Source: a virus
DNA: 64,000 bases
Strand: one strand, 5' to 3'
IMG/VR virus record: IMGVR_UViG_3300044712_000557
Location: 29,163-93,162 of that record
This document shows positions 55,457-63,810 of this stretch, piece after piece; position 1 is the stretch's first letter, and each line of letters opens with the position of its first letter. Position numbers and translations under genes: made by a program. A model generated the notes under the pieces. It was not told where the DNA came from. It worked only from the letters and a program-made list of their open reading frames with translations, and did no database searches.

Positions 55457-55836
55457 TAGCTAATTCCGCCCCAAGCACGAACAGCAGCCGTGCTAGACGC
55501 AGAGCGAACGGTCATCCCGATGAACTCTAGTCCACCACGAGAACTATCGCGAACGAAATACTCCCCAGGCTTCAGCTCTAGCCCGCCAGTGCTTTCCGTC
55601 GCCGGAATAGCTTCTCCAGCCTTGTACCACTTCACGTAAACAGACACGAGTCCGTCATTCTTTACCCACGTAGACGTGCATCGAATGGTAAACGTGATTG
55701 CGGTTCCATCCGTATCTGCGGTGACAGAGTGATTACTGTCATCCATCGCCTCCACTACGGTCGGAGCCATCACTGGCGAGGCCAGGAAGGTTGCGGTCAT
55801 CGCCAATACGACTAGGATCATCCAGAGCTTACGCAT
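55456..55836 (-). CDS. secreted beta-sandwich-like protein
   Basis: ATG 55836 is preferred because GGAGG lies 6 bases before it. The 126-residue protein has a signal peptide (RKLWMILVVLAMTATFLASPVMA) and a beta-rich mature part (AITFTIRCTSTWVKNDGLVSVYV, then GGLELKPGEYFVRD). It is exported. Its role is unknown. Confidence 0.65.
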   Translation of the reverse strand: MRKLWMILVVLAMTATFLASPVMAPTVVEAMDDSNHSVTADTDGTAITFTIRCTSTWVKNDGLVSVYVKWYKAGEAIPATESTGGLELKPGEYFVRDSSRGGLEFIGMTVRSASSTAAVRAWGGIS

Positions 55837-56044
55837 CTTCATCCTCCACTTCCCCAAGGGTATCATCGAGATTTTCAGCCCCGATTCCTAGTAATGCCAG
55901 CATTTCAAACAGCTCTTCCTCTGTCATGTGCAACCGGCGCATGATTGGAGAATGCGAAGAGTCTGTTGTGCGAACCGTGATGTCTAGCCCTCCATCCTTA
56001 CTGGAAAACCCAAACCCACGTACGAAGAATCCAATCTCACTCAT
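55829..56044 (-). CDS. 71-residue acidic protein, unknown function
   Basis: Small protein with a beta-type N-terminus (IGFFVRGFGFSSKDGGLDITV) and an acidic helical C-terminus (MTEEELFEMLALLG). It lies in the portal-downstream operon, overlapping the next gene by 8 bases. Confidence 0.6.
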   Translation of the reverse strand: MSEIGFFVRGFGFSSKDGGLDITVRTTDSSHSPIMRRLHMTEEELFEMLALLGIGAENLDDTLGEVEDEDA

Positions 56045-56052
56045 GTCTTCAC

Positions 56053-56376
56053 CTAGATAAAGTACAGCTTCTCCCCACGTCTTTCGAACTTCTGCGAACC
56101 AAACTGTACTTCCTTCTCGCGCATGAGGGATCGACGTTCACTGCGACTGCCGATGAAGACCCCGCGCATGCCTAGTTCGTTAGTAGACGTGCAGCGTGGG
56201 TCTTGGCGATCTAGTAGTTGTACATCAACGTAGGGCTCAAATGGATCATCGAAGCCCCTGGGCTTCCCGTGATCTTCTGGGCGTCCCTTGCAGAATGGGA
56301 AGTCACCCTCAAAGTAGTCAGATCCGCACTTCTCGCAGTGAATCGTCTTGTCGTCCTTGTAGTACTGCTCTTCCAT
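56053..56376 (-). CDS. zinc-ribbon protein next to portal
   Basis: The 107-residue protein has HCEKCGSDYFEGDFPFCKG near residues 13-31 (three Cys plus His), a FmdB-type or rubredoxin-like zinc site common beside phage portal genes. The C-terminus is RGVFIGSRSERRSLMREK. The function is unknown. Confidence 0.65.
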   Translation of the reverse strand: MEEQYYKDDKTIHCEKCGSDYFEGDFPFCKGRPEDHGKPRGFDDPFEPYVDVQLLDRQDPRCTSTNELGMRGVFIGSRSERRSLMREKEVQFGSQKFERRGEKLYFI

Positions 56377-56381
56377 ATTCC

Positions 56382-58661
56382 TTATCCCTGTGCGTTTGGT
56401 TGAGGCCCACCAGATCCAGCGTCAGCCGGTGCGCCTCCCTGTGGAGCAGGCTGCTGCGGAGCGCTGCCCTGCTTATTTGGATTACCACCTCCAGGCATTG
56501 GAGCTACTCCGGGTGCCGGCGGTGCTCCCATTGCTGCGGCCTGCGCTTCAGCCTGAGCCTTTGCCTGCAAGGCCATGAAGATGTTCTGCTGATCGTTCGC
56601 CTGTCTGATCCCCATGTAGTTCAGGACGTTCTTGAGTAGCGGCGGGGCCATCGAAAGCAGCATGCCAATCGGAGATGCTGCCAGCATATTGAGAGCCTGC
56701 AGCAGCTTATTCCCATACTGTTCTTCAGTTACAGGAGAAAGAGACTCTACGTCAACTACGATCTCCCACTGCATCCCGTCGTCAGCTTCCTTAAGCTGTT
56801 GCGGGGTGACTTCTTGATACTGCTGCACCGATGGGTTGAAAGATGGCTGCGGAGGCTGTGGCAATCCAGGAGGAGCCTGCGGTTGCTGATCTGGCATTCC
56901 CTGCCCGCCAGGATTCTGAGGAGCTACCCCAGGCGGAACACCAGGGACCGTCAGTGGCTCGTGAGGCGGGAACTGCCCCTCAACTGCCATACTGTTGGCC
57001 GTCATCAGTTTCTTATACTGATCGGCCATCTTCATGATGTTCTCGCTCTCAAGTCCGAAGTTTGGGCCGGTCGGATCTGAGTTGACGATCACCCACTGCG
57101 GGAGCGTCATCTTTTCGAGAGCACACTTGATTAGGTTGCCGCAGACGGTACCTAGGAACTCAGCAAATTCCTGCTGCTCATAGGAGTCTCGCACATCTCC
57201 AGACTGACCCATGGCCTGTACTTCGGTTGCCGTTGGCTTTCCACCGGCCCCGCGAGTCAGTCTGTCTACCGGAGATGACGCTGCCTGCTCGGCGAATCCA
57301 GCGTCAGAAAGGGCCAGCGTACGGATGACCGCATCCGATACCTGTGGCATCTGAACGGGAGTGATCGCCTGCATGTTGTTGTTATCTACGGCGATCATCG
57401 TGAAGAACTCGTCATTCTCCAGCTTCTCTAGCTCATCGGCCGGGAAGGCGCTCTTATCGTACGTGAAGCGTGGGCGCGTTCCCTTGCGTACGATGCGAAG
57501 CCACTCTCGCGAGTCGTTGAACTCATCCTGCTCTGTGAGCTGTCCGAAGATTGGAGGGATCGGATACCACTCTCCAGGCATGACCTCAAAGCGCATCGTA
57601 CTGATCGGCAGGTAGTAATACGAGGTCTGCTTCAAGATCATGTCATGCCCTTCGGCGATGACGTAGCGGATCTTCTCACGCTGGTCCCAGATCTTCCAGA
57701 CGCGAACCATGTCTGCTGGAACGTCCTGGGTTTTGTCGGTCTGGCCAACAGGTGCCAGATCCCTATCGAAACCGCCGTCAGCCTGCTTAGCGCTAGCCTT
57801 GAGGTCTTCCGTGTTGTCGAAGGACTCGCAGCGCTTGACGTCTTCTACGTACATCCATTCCCAATATCCAAGCCAGTCCTGCGATTCAGTGGCCGACTTA
57901 TCATTGCTGGCTACATAGAACTGCCTTGCCGGAATGTGCTTGACGTAGAACGTTTCCGCCTTAGGAACCTCGTCAACCTTCGATAGCTCCTGGGAGATGA
58001 CATCGTCCTCCTCGACAGCAGGAAGCTCTCCCATCTCCTCAAGGTCGTCCTTGACGTCCTCGTTCTCAACCAGCTTTGGCTTCTGTTTGAATGGGTTCTC
58101 TACCCAGTCAGCTTCATACCCAACTTCAACGACACCGAAGGCCCAGTGGGCCTCCTTGAGTGCCAGCATGATCTCTGGCTTGAAGCGCGTCTTAGGCTGA
58201 CGGACGATCGTGTTAATCGTGTCCTGCAGAAGCTCGCATCGCTCTGAGATGGTCGATCCTACAGAGTCCCCGCGCCCTCGCGCGGGGCGCACTCTGACGT
58301 ATGGGAAGTAGTAGAAGATTGATGGCAGTCTAGTCTTTAGAGCAGCGAGTATCTTGTTGATCTGATACTTGCGCTCTCCCTGAGCGTCAAGCTCATCTCC
58401 CTCGGGTCGCTGGAATCCACGAACGTAATCGTGAGATCTATCAACCTCATAGTCCTGCTCCCACTTCTCCTTAAACTTCTTGGCCTTGGCGATGCGCTTA
58501 AAGAGGAGACGTACTTTGTCTTCCTGCTTGCGCTTTTCCTTGGCCTCATCTACTTCCTCTGTAGGAGCAGAGGCTAGGGATCCAAGTAACTGCGCTATCG
58601 GATCTCCTGGAGGCGTTAACAGCTCTGGCGGCGGCTCGATGAATCCAATTTCGTTGCTCAT
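56382..58661 (-). CDS. portal protein (podovirus type)
   Basis: The 759-residue protein has features of P22-like portals: KRKQEDKVRLLFKRIAKAKKFKEKWEQDYE near 43-72 (quoted in part), KYQINKILAALKTRLPSIFYYFPYVRVRPARG, QFYVASNDKSATESQDWLGYWEW, and DEFNDSREWLRIVRKGTRPRF. A Pro/Gln/Gly-rich tail follows. It forms the dodecameric ring through which DNA enters and leaves. It follows the large terminase by 15 bases. Length and order support the call strongly. Confidence 0.9.
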   Translation of the reverse strand: MSNEIGFIEPPPELLTPPGDPIAQLLGSLASAPTEEVDEAKEKRKQEDKVRLLFKRIAKAKKFKEKWEQDYEVDRSHDYVRGFQRPEGDELDAQGERKYQINKILAALKTRLPSIFYYFPYVRVRPARGRGDSVGSTISERCELLQDTINTIVRQPKTRFKPEIMLALKEAHWAFGVVEVGYEADWVENPFKQKPKLVENEDVKDDLEEMGELPAVEEDDVISQELSKVDEVPKAETFYVKHIPARQFYVASNDKSATESQDWLGYWEWMYVEDVKRCESFDNTEDLKASAKQADGGFDRDLAPVGQTDKTQDVPADMVRVWKIWDQREKIRYVIAEGHDMILKQTSYYYLPISTMRFEVMPGEWYPIPPIFGQLTEQDEFNDSREWLRIVRKGTRPRFTYDKSAFPADELEKLENDEFFTMIAVDNNNMQAITPVQMPQVSDAVIRTLALSDAGFAEQAASSPVDRLTRGAGGKPTATEVQAMGQSGDVRDSYEQQEFAEFLGTVCGNLIKCALEKMTLPQWVIVNSDPTGPNFGLESENIMKMADQYKKLMTANSMAVEGQFPPHEPLTVPGVPPGVAPQNPGGQGMPDQQPQAPPGLPQPPQPSFNPSVQQYQEVTPQQLKEADDGMQWEIVVDVESLSPVTEEQYGNKLLQALNMLAASPIGMLLSMAPPLLKNVLNYMGIRQANDQQNIFMALQAKAQAEAQAAAMGAPPAPGVAPMPGGGNPNKQGSAPQQPAPQGGAPADAGSGGPQPNAQG

Positions 58662-58676
58662 AGTTCTACTTTACCA

Positions 58677-60332
58677 TCAGTATCCGCCGCCCCTTGAGCG
58701 CCATTTGCTCTGCTCAACACGCCCCTTGGGTGGCTTTTGGGAGTGGTCAATTGGTGGCAATGTAACGATGACTCTGCCACCTCCAACTGCCTTCGCTGTT
58801 AGGATACGCTGCTCCACCGGAGCGCTCGCAGGGATCGGATGAGAGTTGACGACGTATCGCACGCAGTCGAGGGCGTGGTCTGGGATGGAAGGGTCACGCT
58901 CGTCGCTGTAAATGGGCTTGCCATCATTCTCGCCCACTTGGAGTCGCTTTGCTGATCTGATCTCTCGGATAGCGTGGTCGATACCATGTGGATGATCTTC
59001 GCTCTTCTTGATGAAGTAGATATGAGGAGCACCTATTTCTCCAGTGATGGGATGCTTGTGGAGCCCATCAATTCTGAGATACTGCGACAAGCGCTGGCGA
59101 GATAGGGCTTCGTTCTTGTCTGCTGGCGTCCAATAGATCGCCGTGTCTTCCTGGATGATCTTGCGGTCAGTGTACTCATCTGCCACAGACCAGCGCTGCT
59201 GCCTGCGCGTGAAGCCAGAGATGTTGCGCGTCTTGTCGAAGATCGAGGCGTCAGCAAGGTTGATACGGAAGGTCAATGGACGAGAGAGCGTAGTGATCGC
59301 TCTTCGATGGTCAGAGACGTTGAACTCTTTTCCATCCTCCGTCATGCCCGGCTGATAGTACTCCTGCCAGAAGAAGAGGTTGTGGGACTGGTCAACGCCG
59401 TACCAGAGGCAGCACGTAGGAGCAGAGTCTCCGTGGTCGAGAACGCGTCCGAGCATGCACGAGTTTTCGATGAACGATACCAGCTCTGGAGAGTACTCAA
59501 GAAGAGACATCTCATCCAGGCGATAGAGGTGGCCCTTGGAGCGAACCCATTCACCGCGAACGAAGCGACGAACGTAGTCTTCGTCCTGCTGGAGCAGGAT
59601 GTTGACGTTCTGCTCCCCGGCGAACTTGTTCTGAGTAGTCGGCATGAGCAACTGACGATAGCCATGCTTCGACCACTTCTCTTGCCACGCCTTTGACTCT
59701 GGGCAGAAGCGCTGCCATAGCCAATGAAGCTCAGGATCGCCGTCTTCTGTTGGGTTGGCGGTCAGGATGATGTCGATAGGCGGCACCGGCTGGCCGGACT
59801 TATTACGCCACGGCCATTCTCCATCGTAGGAGTTGAGCACCCACTTTGGTACCCGCGCCCCCTTCCATCGGCCAAGACGACCCAGGAGAACTGTGAAGGT
59901 TCTCTCTTGCATCTGCTCAGCCTGATCGAGGATAGCAGCGTTGATTTCAAGACCCTTCAAGAGGGTTGCGCTATTCGGGCTGTCAAGGTGGTGGAAGATG
60001 AACGACGATCCGTTGTCTAGCGTAACCTCGGTAGCCGAAGACTGCTTTACCCGCTTTGGATCGATCCACTGGTCGAACGATGGCCTCGTGGTCAGAGACA
60101 AATCCTTAAAGGTCTTACGAAGGACTGCCACCTTATAGCCAGGGAAGTTGTCGCAAAGTGCCAGGGCTCTTAGGATCGCCGCAGACGTCTTGCCTGAGTT
60201 GAACCCACCCATCAGCAGTAGGGGGCTGCCGGGAGGGGCTTCTACGGCCTCCTGCTGATGCGCAGAGGCCCAATCGAACGTCCTTGGGCCATCTGGTTCC
60301 GGCTCGATCAGCTTTGGCTGTTGGTTATCCAT
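58677..60332 (-). CDS. terL: terminase large subunit
   Basis: The 551-residue protein has the Walker A MGGFNSGKTS at residues 41-50, VAVLRKTFKDLSLTTRPSF, NAAILDQAEQMQERTF (Walker B plus catalytic Glu region) near 132-145, and ILTANPTEDGDPELHW (coupling motif). The nuclease domain shows YGVDQSHNLFFWQEYY, ADASIFDKTRNISG and DHALDCVRYVVNS with the expected acidic residues. It pumps DNA into the capsid and cuts concatemers. It overlaps the upstream 72-residue gene by 8 bases. Confidence 0.93.
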   Translation of the reverse strand: MDNQQPKLIEPEPDGPRTFDWASAHQQEAVEAPPGSPLLLMGGFNSGKTSAAILRALALCDNFPGYKVAVLRKTFKDLSLTTRPSFDQWIDPKRVKQSSATEVTLDNGSSFIFHHLDSPNSATLLKGLEINAAILDQAEQMQERTFTVLLGRLGRWKGARVPKWVLNSYDGEWPWRNKSGQPVPPIDIILTANPTEDGDPELHWLWQRFCPESKAWQEKWSKHGYRQLLMPTTQNKFAGEQNVNILLQQDEDYVRRFVRGEWVRSKGHLYRLDEMSLLEYSPELVSFIENSCMLGRVLDHGDSAPTCCLWYGVDQSHNLFFWQEYYQPGMTEDGKEFNVSDHRRAITTLSRPLTFRINLADASIFDKTRNISGFTRRQQRWSVADEYTDRKIIQEDTAIYWTPADKNEALSRQRLSQYLRIDGLHKHPITGEIGAPHIYFIKKSEDHPHGIDHAIREIRSAKRLQVGENDGKPIYSDERDPSIPDHALDCVRYVVNSHPIPASAPVEQRILTAKAVGGGRVIVTLPPIDHSQKPPKGRVEQSKWRSRGGGY

Positions 60333-60543
60333 CTACATCCTCACCGTTAATCTTGGCGACGATGTCTGACACGCTATCTGCCACAGCGACCGAAGGCCCA
60401 CCGTCAACCAAGATCAAGCTGCGACCAAGAACTGGCGTCCTAACGCCAGAATCCATCGTGTACGCTTGATTCACAAAAACGATCTTGTCGGGGTTCACCC
60501 AGAAGTCGATCCCCTCGTCCGTTACGAGCTTAATCAGCTTCAC
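60325..60543 (-). CDS. 72-residue protein between TerS and TerL
   Basis: Small protein with a beta pattern (LIKLVTDEGIDFWVNPDKIVFVNQAY) overlapping both terminase genes by 8-14 bases. It is possibly a terminase accessory factor; the family is not recognised. Confidence 0.6.
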   Translation of the reverse strand: MKLIKLVTDEGIDFWVNPDKIVFVNQAYTMDSGVRTPVLGRSLILVDGGPSVAVADSVSDIVAKINGEDVDG

Positions 60544-61030
60544 TGTCTGCTACCTCTGCAATTTCGGCATCAATAACTGGATCGCCCTCAGAGATCTCCA
60601 GTGGAATGACGGGAGCTTCTAGGCGATTCTGCCAAGGAAAACGAGTACCGGCGGGGAAGACAACAAGCGGCTGTGCGGGAGCAACATACCCCTCAACCTG
60701 GAGTTCCTTGTAGCGATTCGAAAGACGGACAGCAGAGTTGAACGCAAGCTTGACACCCTCTAGCTGACGGTCCCTGTCTTCCGTGTCGGCGATCATCTCC
60801 CCAAGTACAACAGCCGCATTGTTGGCCAGCCCCATCACGCGTGCCTCAAAGATCTGCCGCATTCTCTCCTGGGCAAGACGCAGCTCTTCTCGGAATGTTG
60901 GATCCTTAAGCCAGTCACGAATCGTGTTGGCCTTCGTCCCAACGGTAGCTGCTACCTGATCCTGAGTCTGGCCGCCCACCAAGAGCGACAGGGCGGCTAC
61001 TTGCTTAGCGGACAGATTCTTCTTGGCCAT
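60530..61030 (-). CDS. terS: terminase small subunit-like protein
   Basis: The 166-residue protein has an N-terminal helix-turn-helix (LSAKQVAALSLLVGGQTQDQVAATVGTKANTIRDWL, quoted in part) and a central helical region (RLAQERMRQIFEARVMGLANNAAV) typical of small terminases, which recognise the packaging site. The acidic C-terminus (SEGDPVIDAEIAEVADSEAD) may contact TerL. It lies upstream of terL with one small gene between. Confidence 0.8.
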   Translation of the reverse strand: MAKKNLSAKQVAALSLLVGGQTQDQVAATVGTKANTIRDWLKDPTFREELRLAQERMRQIFEARVMGLANNAAVVLGEMIADTEDRDRQLEGVKLAFNSAVRLSNRYKELQVEGYVAPAQPLVVFPAGTRFPWQNRLEAPVIPLEISEGDPVIDAEIAEVADSEAD

Positions 61031-61033
61031 GAG

Positions 61034-61993
61034 TTACTCCGTATCTTCACCCATGTGGGCTACTGTAGCCTCATTCCATTTTTCGAAGGGAAGCTCAGCC
61101 ACGTCGAAGCCTGCTGCTGCACGATGCCCACCGCCACCGAAGGACTTGGCAACCTCAGAGCAATCGAAGTCGCAGCCCTCGCGTACGCGTAGTGAGAACT
61201 GCCATCGACCATCACCACGACGGAAGTACCCAGCGGCGAATGGCGCGTCGGGATACTGCTGCGCGAGAGTATTGACATGATCGCTGCAGTTCATGTATGG
61301 AGTGTTGATCGTAGGCACAGCATTGCCAGCGATCAATTCCACGCGGGCCTGCTCGCATACCTTCTTCCCGAAGGTGTCGATGTAGGACTGGATTGCAGCA
61401 CCATTTTTGGCTACCGCTTCTGGACCAAGCGCCAAGATCGCATCCCAGGACTCAAAAGTCATCGGCTGAGCTGATACGTAGGCCGAGACGAGCTTAGAAT
61501 CCTTCAGCTTCCAATTCCATAGGTCGCGGTCTTCGACGTAATCAACTAGCCATAGCCCGCGCTTTCCCTGGAACCTTGGCTCTCGTACTCCGTTCTTCTG
61601 GCCCCACTCGCGTTCCATCTCATCGAAGAGGATTCCGCTTCCGCTTCGCATCATGTCGAAGACCACACGGTCCCCGTCACGCTGCAGACGATGCTTCTCG
61701 CGCAGCTCAGGAAGGATCCCATCCAATGCGGCCTGGGCCGTCTTGTGGTGATCCATGATTATCGTACGCGCGGAAGGCTTGATCACCTTCTCGATCATTA
61801 CCTCACGCGGATACGTGAAGTCAACAAGCCAGACTTCTTTCCCCTTGCAGTCTGGAGGATCCTGGCCGTAGGTGGCCGGATGGTAAACGACCGGGGCATC
61901 ATTCAGCCCCGGCCTTTGAAACTTGCTAAACACCCACGCTGCCGTGTGACCGTCGAAGCAGTTGCCGTGGTAGATGAAGATCTTCTCTCTCAT
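61034..61993 (-). CDS. DHH-family phosphoesterase
   Basis: The 319-residue protein has IYHGNCFDGHTAAW near 8-20, EVWLVDFTYPREV near 52-64, TIIMDHHKTAQAAL near 75-88 (the DHH motif) and the DHHA1 signature SFGGGGHRAAAGFD near 287-300. Such enzymes cut short RNA oligonucleotides, cyclic dinucleotides or pAp using two metal ions. It could recycle nucleotides or remove signalling molecules such as cyclic oligonucleotides made by host defence. The substrate cannot be read from the sequence. Confidence 0.85.
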   Translation of the reverse strand: MREKIFIYHGNCFDGHTAAWVFSKFQRPGLNDAPVVYHPATYGQDPPDCKGKEVWLVDFTYPREVMIEKVIKPSARTIIMDHHKTAQAALDGILPELREKHRLQRDGDRVVFDMMRSGSGILFDEMEREWGQKNGVREPRFQGKRGLWLVDYVEDRDLWNWKLKDSKLVSAYVSAQPMTFESWDAILALGPEAVAKNGAAIQSYIDTFGKKVCEQARVELIAGNAVPTINTPYMNCSDHVNTLAQQYPDAPFAAGYFRRGDGRWQFSLRVREGCDFDCSEVAKSFGGGGHRAAAGFDVAELPFEKWNEATVAHMGEDTE

Positions 61994-62175
61994 TGAATCT
62001 CCTTGCAGTGACAGTTTTTAGGTGGGCGCTCAGTTAGCCACTGCTTGAGCGCCTCATACCCGCGCCGGTAAAGGCTATATCGGCATGGCAGGCAGAAGAA
62101 ATGATCACACTTACTACAATACACCACTTCCTCATTGCCAGAGCAGATACAGCACGTCTTTACCGATTGCCCCAT
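61990..62175 (-). CDS. 61-residue zinc finger protein
   Basis: The pattern CCICSGNEEVVYCSKCDHFFCLPC has six cysteines and one His in 24 residues, similar to B-box or FYVE-type cross-brace fingers. The C-terminus has two more Cys/His (NCHCKE). It overlaps the DHH gene by 4 bases and the DUF5664 gene by 16 bases. It is likely a protein- or nucleic-acid-binding adaptor. Confidence 0.65.
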   Translation of the reverse strand: MGQSVKTCCICSGNEEVVYCSKCDHFFCLPCRYSLYRRGYEALKQWLTERPPKNCHCKEIQ

Positions 62176-62816
62176 CCCTCTCCTTTGAGGCCCATCTCAG
62201 ACTGATTAGTGAGCGCGCCGTTGCCCTCCCACTTCTCAAAGGCCTTGTCCACCTCTCGCTCAAGGTCAGGGTCGATCCCGTAGACCTTTGCCAACTCGGC
62301 CTTACGCTTCGCCTGGGCTTGCAGTGTGAAATACTGCGTGTGCTCATCCTCTGCAAGTCCAGCAAGCTCGCGATGGGCATCCTTTACGCCTTGCCTCTGC
62401 ATATCAACCATGGCCCATTCCATTGCCTCATTGATACTAGAAGCAAATCGTGGCCTATCTAGCTCGTCAGCCTTCATCGTCTCCAGGATGAACCCCTGGA
62501 TATTGAAGAGCAGGGCACAGGCGATCTCGACAGGGTCAGTCACATTTGGATCGAAGCGCGGCTTGAACCCAGTGGTCACAAGCCAGAAGTCGAAGAAGTG
62601 GCGCGTGATGGATTCGAGGTAAACCCTGATCGGGATCCCCTTCTGCCAGTTGTCCGCAGACCTAATCGTGCCGTCCGACTGGAAACGATGCTTGTGCATG
62701 TACTCGCTGAAACGATGCATCACCAGGGGCGAGATAAAGCCAAAGGGCTCCAGCTTGTTCGCGCTCGTATCCCGCGTTGCTCCCGTTTCAAACTTACGCA
62801 CAATGCCGTTGTCCAT
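62160..62816 (-). CDS. DUF5664 (MazZ-like) dATP/dGTP diphosphohydrolase N-domain protein
   Basis: The 218-residue protein starts VRKFETGATRDTSANKLEP, then SPLVMHRFSEYMHKHR, SADNWQKGIPIRVYLESITRHFFDFW, matching the DUF5664 domain annotated as dATP/dGTP diphosphohydrolase N-terminal. This family includes MazZ proteins of phages with 2-aminoadenine genomes, but it also occurs in phages without PurZ. It would adjust the dNTP pool. ATG 62816 abuts the stop of the upstream gene. Confidence 0.8.
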   Translation of the reverse strand: MDNGIVRKFETGATRDTSANKLEPFGFISPLVMHRFSEYMHKHRFQSDGTIRSADNWQKGIPIRVYLESITRHFFDFWLVTTGFKPRFDPNVTDPVEIACALLFNIQGFILETMKADELDRPRFASSINEAMEWAMVDMQRQGVKDAHRELAGLAEDEHTQYFTLQAQAKRKAELAKVYGIDPDLEREVDKAFEKWEGNGALTNQSEMGLKGEGWGNR

Positions 62817-62984
62817 TTACGCGATCTCCTTAACAACCACCTTGGGCTTCAAGATTTCCGTGTCCCTCTGGCAGATCTCTTTCCAGTTTGTCTTCTCTTC
62901 CTTTAGCTTCGGCACGAAATCGTCAGTCATCTCCACGCGATAGGTAATCGTCGCCTGGAACGTCTTGTACTTTAACGCTGTCAT
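62817..62984 (-). CDS. 55-residue protein, unknown function
   Basis: ATG 62984 has GGAG 8-9 bases upstream. The protein has TALKYKTFQATITYRVEM and KTNWKEICQRDTEILKPKVVV. Its TAA is directly followed by the DUF5664 ATG. It overlaps the upstream zinc-ribbon gene by 62 bases in another frame, more than usual. Confidence 0.55.
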   Translation of the reverse strand: MTALKYKTFQATITYRVEMTDDFVPKLKEEKTNWKEICQRDTEILKPKVVVKEIA

Positions 62985-63174
62985 CAATCAACTCCAGCGG
63001 CTTTGGCTTGGGCCATCGAACCGCGATCTTTCGGAAGCAGCTATTGCAGTAGTACTTTCCGTTGTGCCCCAAGACATACAGATGGTCGAGATCGAAGTCT
63101 CCGCAAACGTCACACCCGCGACAGGGAGGGAGACTTTCTTTGGTCGGACTATCTGACTGCTTCTTCTTGGCCAT
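62923..63174 (-). CDS. zinc-ribbon protein, 83 residues
   Basis: CRGCDVCGDF near residue 18 and YYCNSCFRKIA near 41 form a four-cysteine zinc ribbon. The N-terminus is basic (AKKKQSDSPTK) and the C-terminus acidic. It is likely a DNA- or RNA-binding or protein-adaptor factor. It lies between the two small genes downstream of ssb. Confidence 0.65.
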   Translation of the reverse strand: MAKKKQSDSPTKESLPPCRGCDVCGDFDLDHLYVLGHNGKYYCNSCFRKIAVRWPKPKPLELIDDSVKVQDVPGDDYLSRGDD

Positions 63175-63184
63175 ATCGAAGAAT

Positions 63185-63210
63185 GGCGGGCCACATCTCT
63201 GCAGCCCGCC
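63185..63210 (-). terminator. hairpin between small zinc genes
   Basis: GGCGGGC pairs with GCCCGCC across a 12-base loop. No T run follows on the minus strand. It may be a weak terminator or processing site 13 bases past a stop. Confidence 0.4.
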
Positions 63211-63223
63211 ATATGGTTACCCT

Positions 63224-63382
63224 CTACTCGTCAGGAAGTCCGTCATGATCTTCCGGCTGATGCCTTCCAGCAGGGAAGGCGACGTGGTCATCGCAGATGA
63301 AGCTCCTGCATCCGAAGCACCACTCTGCGATCTGACCACATAGCCGGCACGAAACGTCATCGTCGTCCCTGAACTTGCCCAT
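63224..63382 (-). CDS. 52-residue zinc-binding protein
   Basis: ATG 63382 begins just before the end of ssb. CRLCGQIAEWCFGCRSFICDDH has five cysteines and a His, another small zinc module. The C-terminus is acidic. The function is unknown. Confidence 0.6.
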   Translation of the reverse strand: MGKFRDDDDVSCRLCGQIAEWCFGCRSFICDDHVAFPAGRHQPEDHDGLPDE

Positions 63383-63384
63383 GG

Positions 63385-63810
63385 CTAGAACGGGATGTCG
63401 TCGTCCAGTGCGCCGCCAACCTCGACCGGCCCCGTGCTCGTCTCGACCGTCGTACGCTGGGCCTCGCGACGAGATCCGCCGCCCTTGCCCTTCCCGCCAA
63501 GCATGATCACGTTGCCGCCGAAGCCGACCTTGACCCTAGGAGTGTTCCTCTTGTTGCCATCCTTGTCGGTCCACTCTTCGTAGACCATCTGGCCCTCGAC
63601 GTAAAGCTGCGAGCCCTTCTCGATGTAGGGCTGGATGGCCGTAGCCAACTTCCCAAAGACGCTGATCCTGTGCCACTGCGTCGTTTCGCGCTCCTTGTAC
63701 GTCTCCGATGTGGCCAGGGAGAAGCTCAGGATGTCTCCTCCGTTGGTCGACCTCAGCTCAGGCTCGCTACCGACATTACCAATCAGCGTGATCTTGTTGA
63801 GAGACTTCAT
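63385..63810 (-). CDS. ssb: single-stranded DNA-binding protein
   Basis: The 141-residue protein is a bacterial-type SSB: NKITLIGNVGSEPELRST, ILSFSLATSETYKERE, WHRISVFGKLA, GSQLYVEGQMVYEEW give the OB fold (about 1-105), and the tail ends in DDDIPF, the acidic tip that recruits partner proteins. It coats ssDNA at the phage fork. ATG 63810 abuts the stop of the upstream partial gene. Confidence 0.93.
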   Translation of the reverse strand: MKSLNKITLIGNVGSEPELRSTNGGDILSFSLATSETYKERETTQWHRISVFGKLATAIQPYIEKGSQLYVEGQMVYEEWTDKDGNKRNTPRVKVGFGGNVIMLGGKGKGGGSRREAQRTTVETSTGPVEVGGALDDDIPF

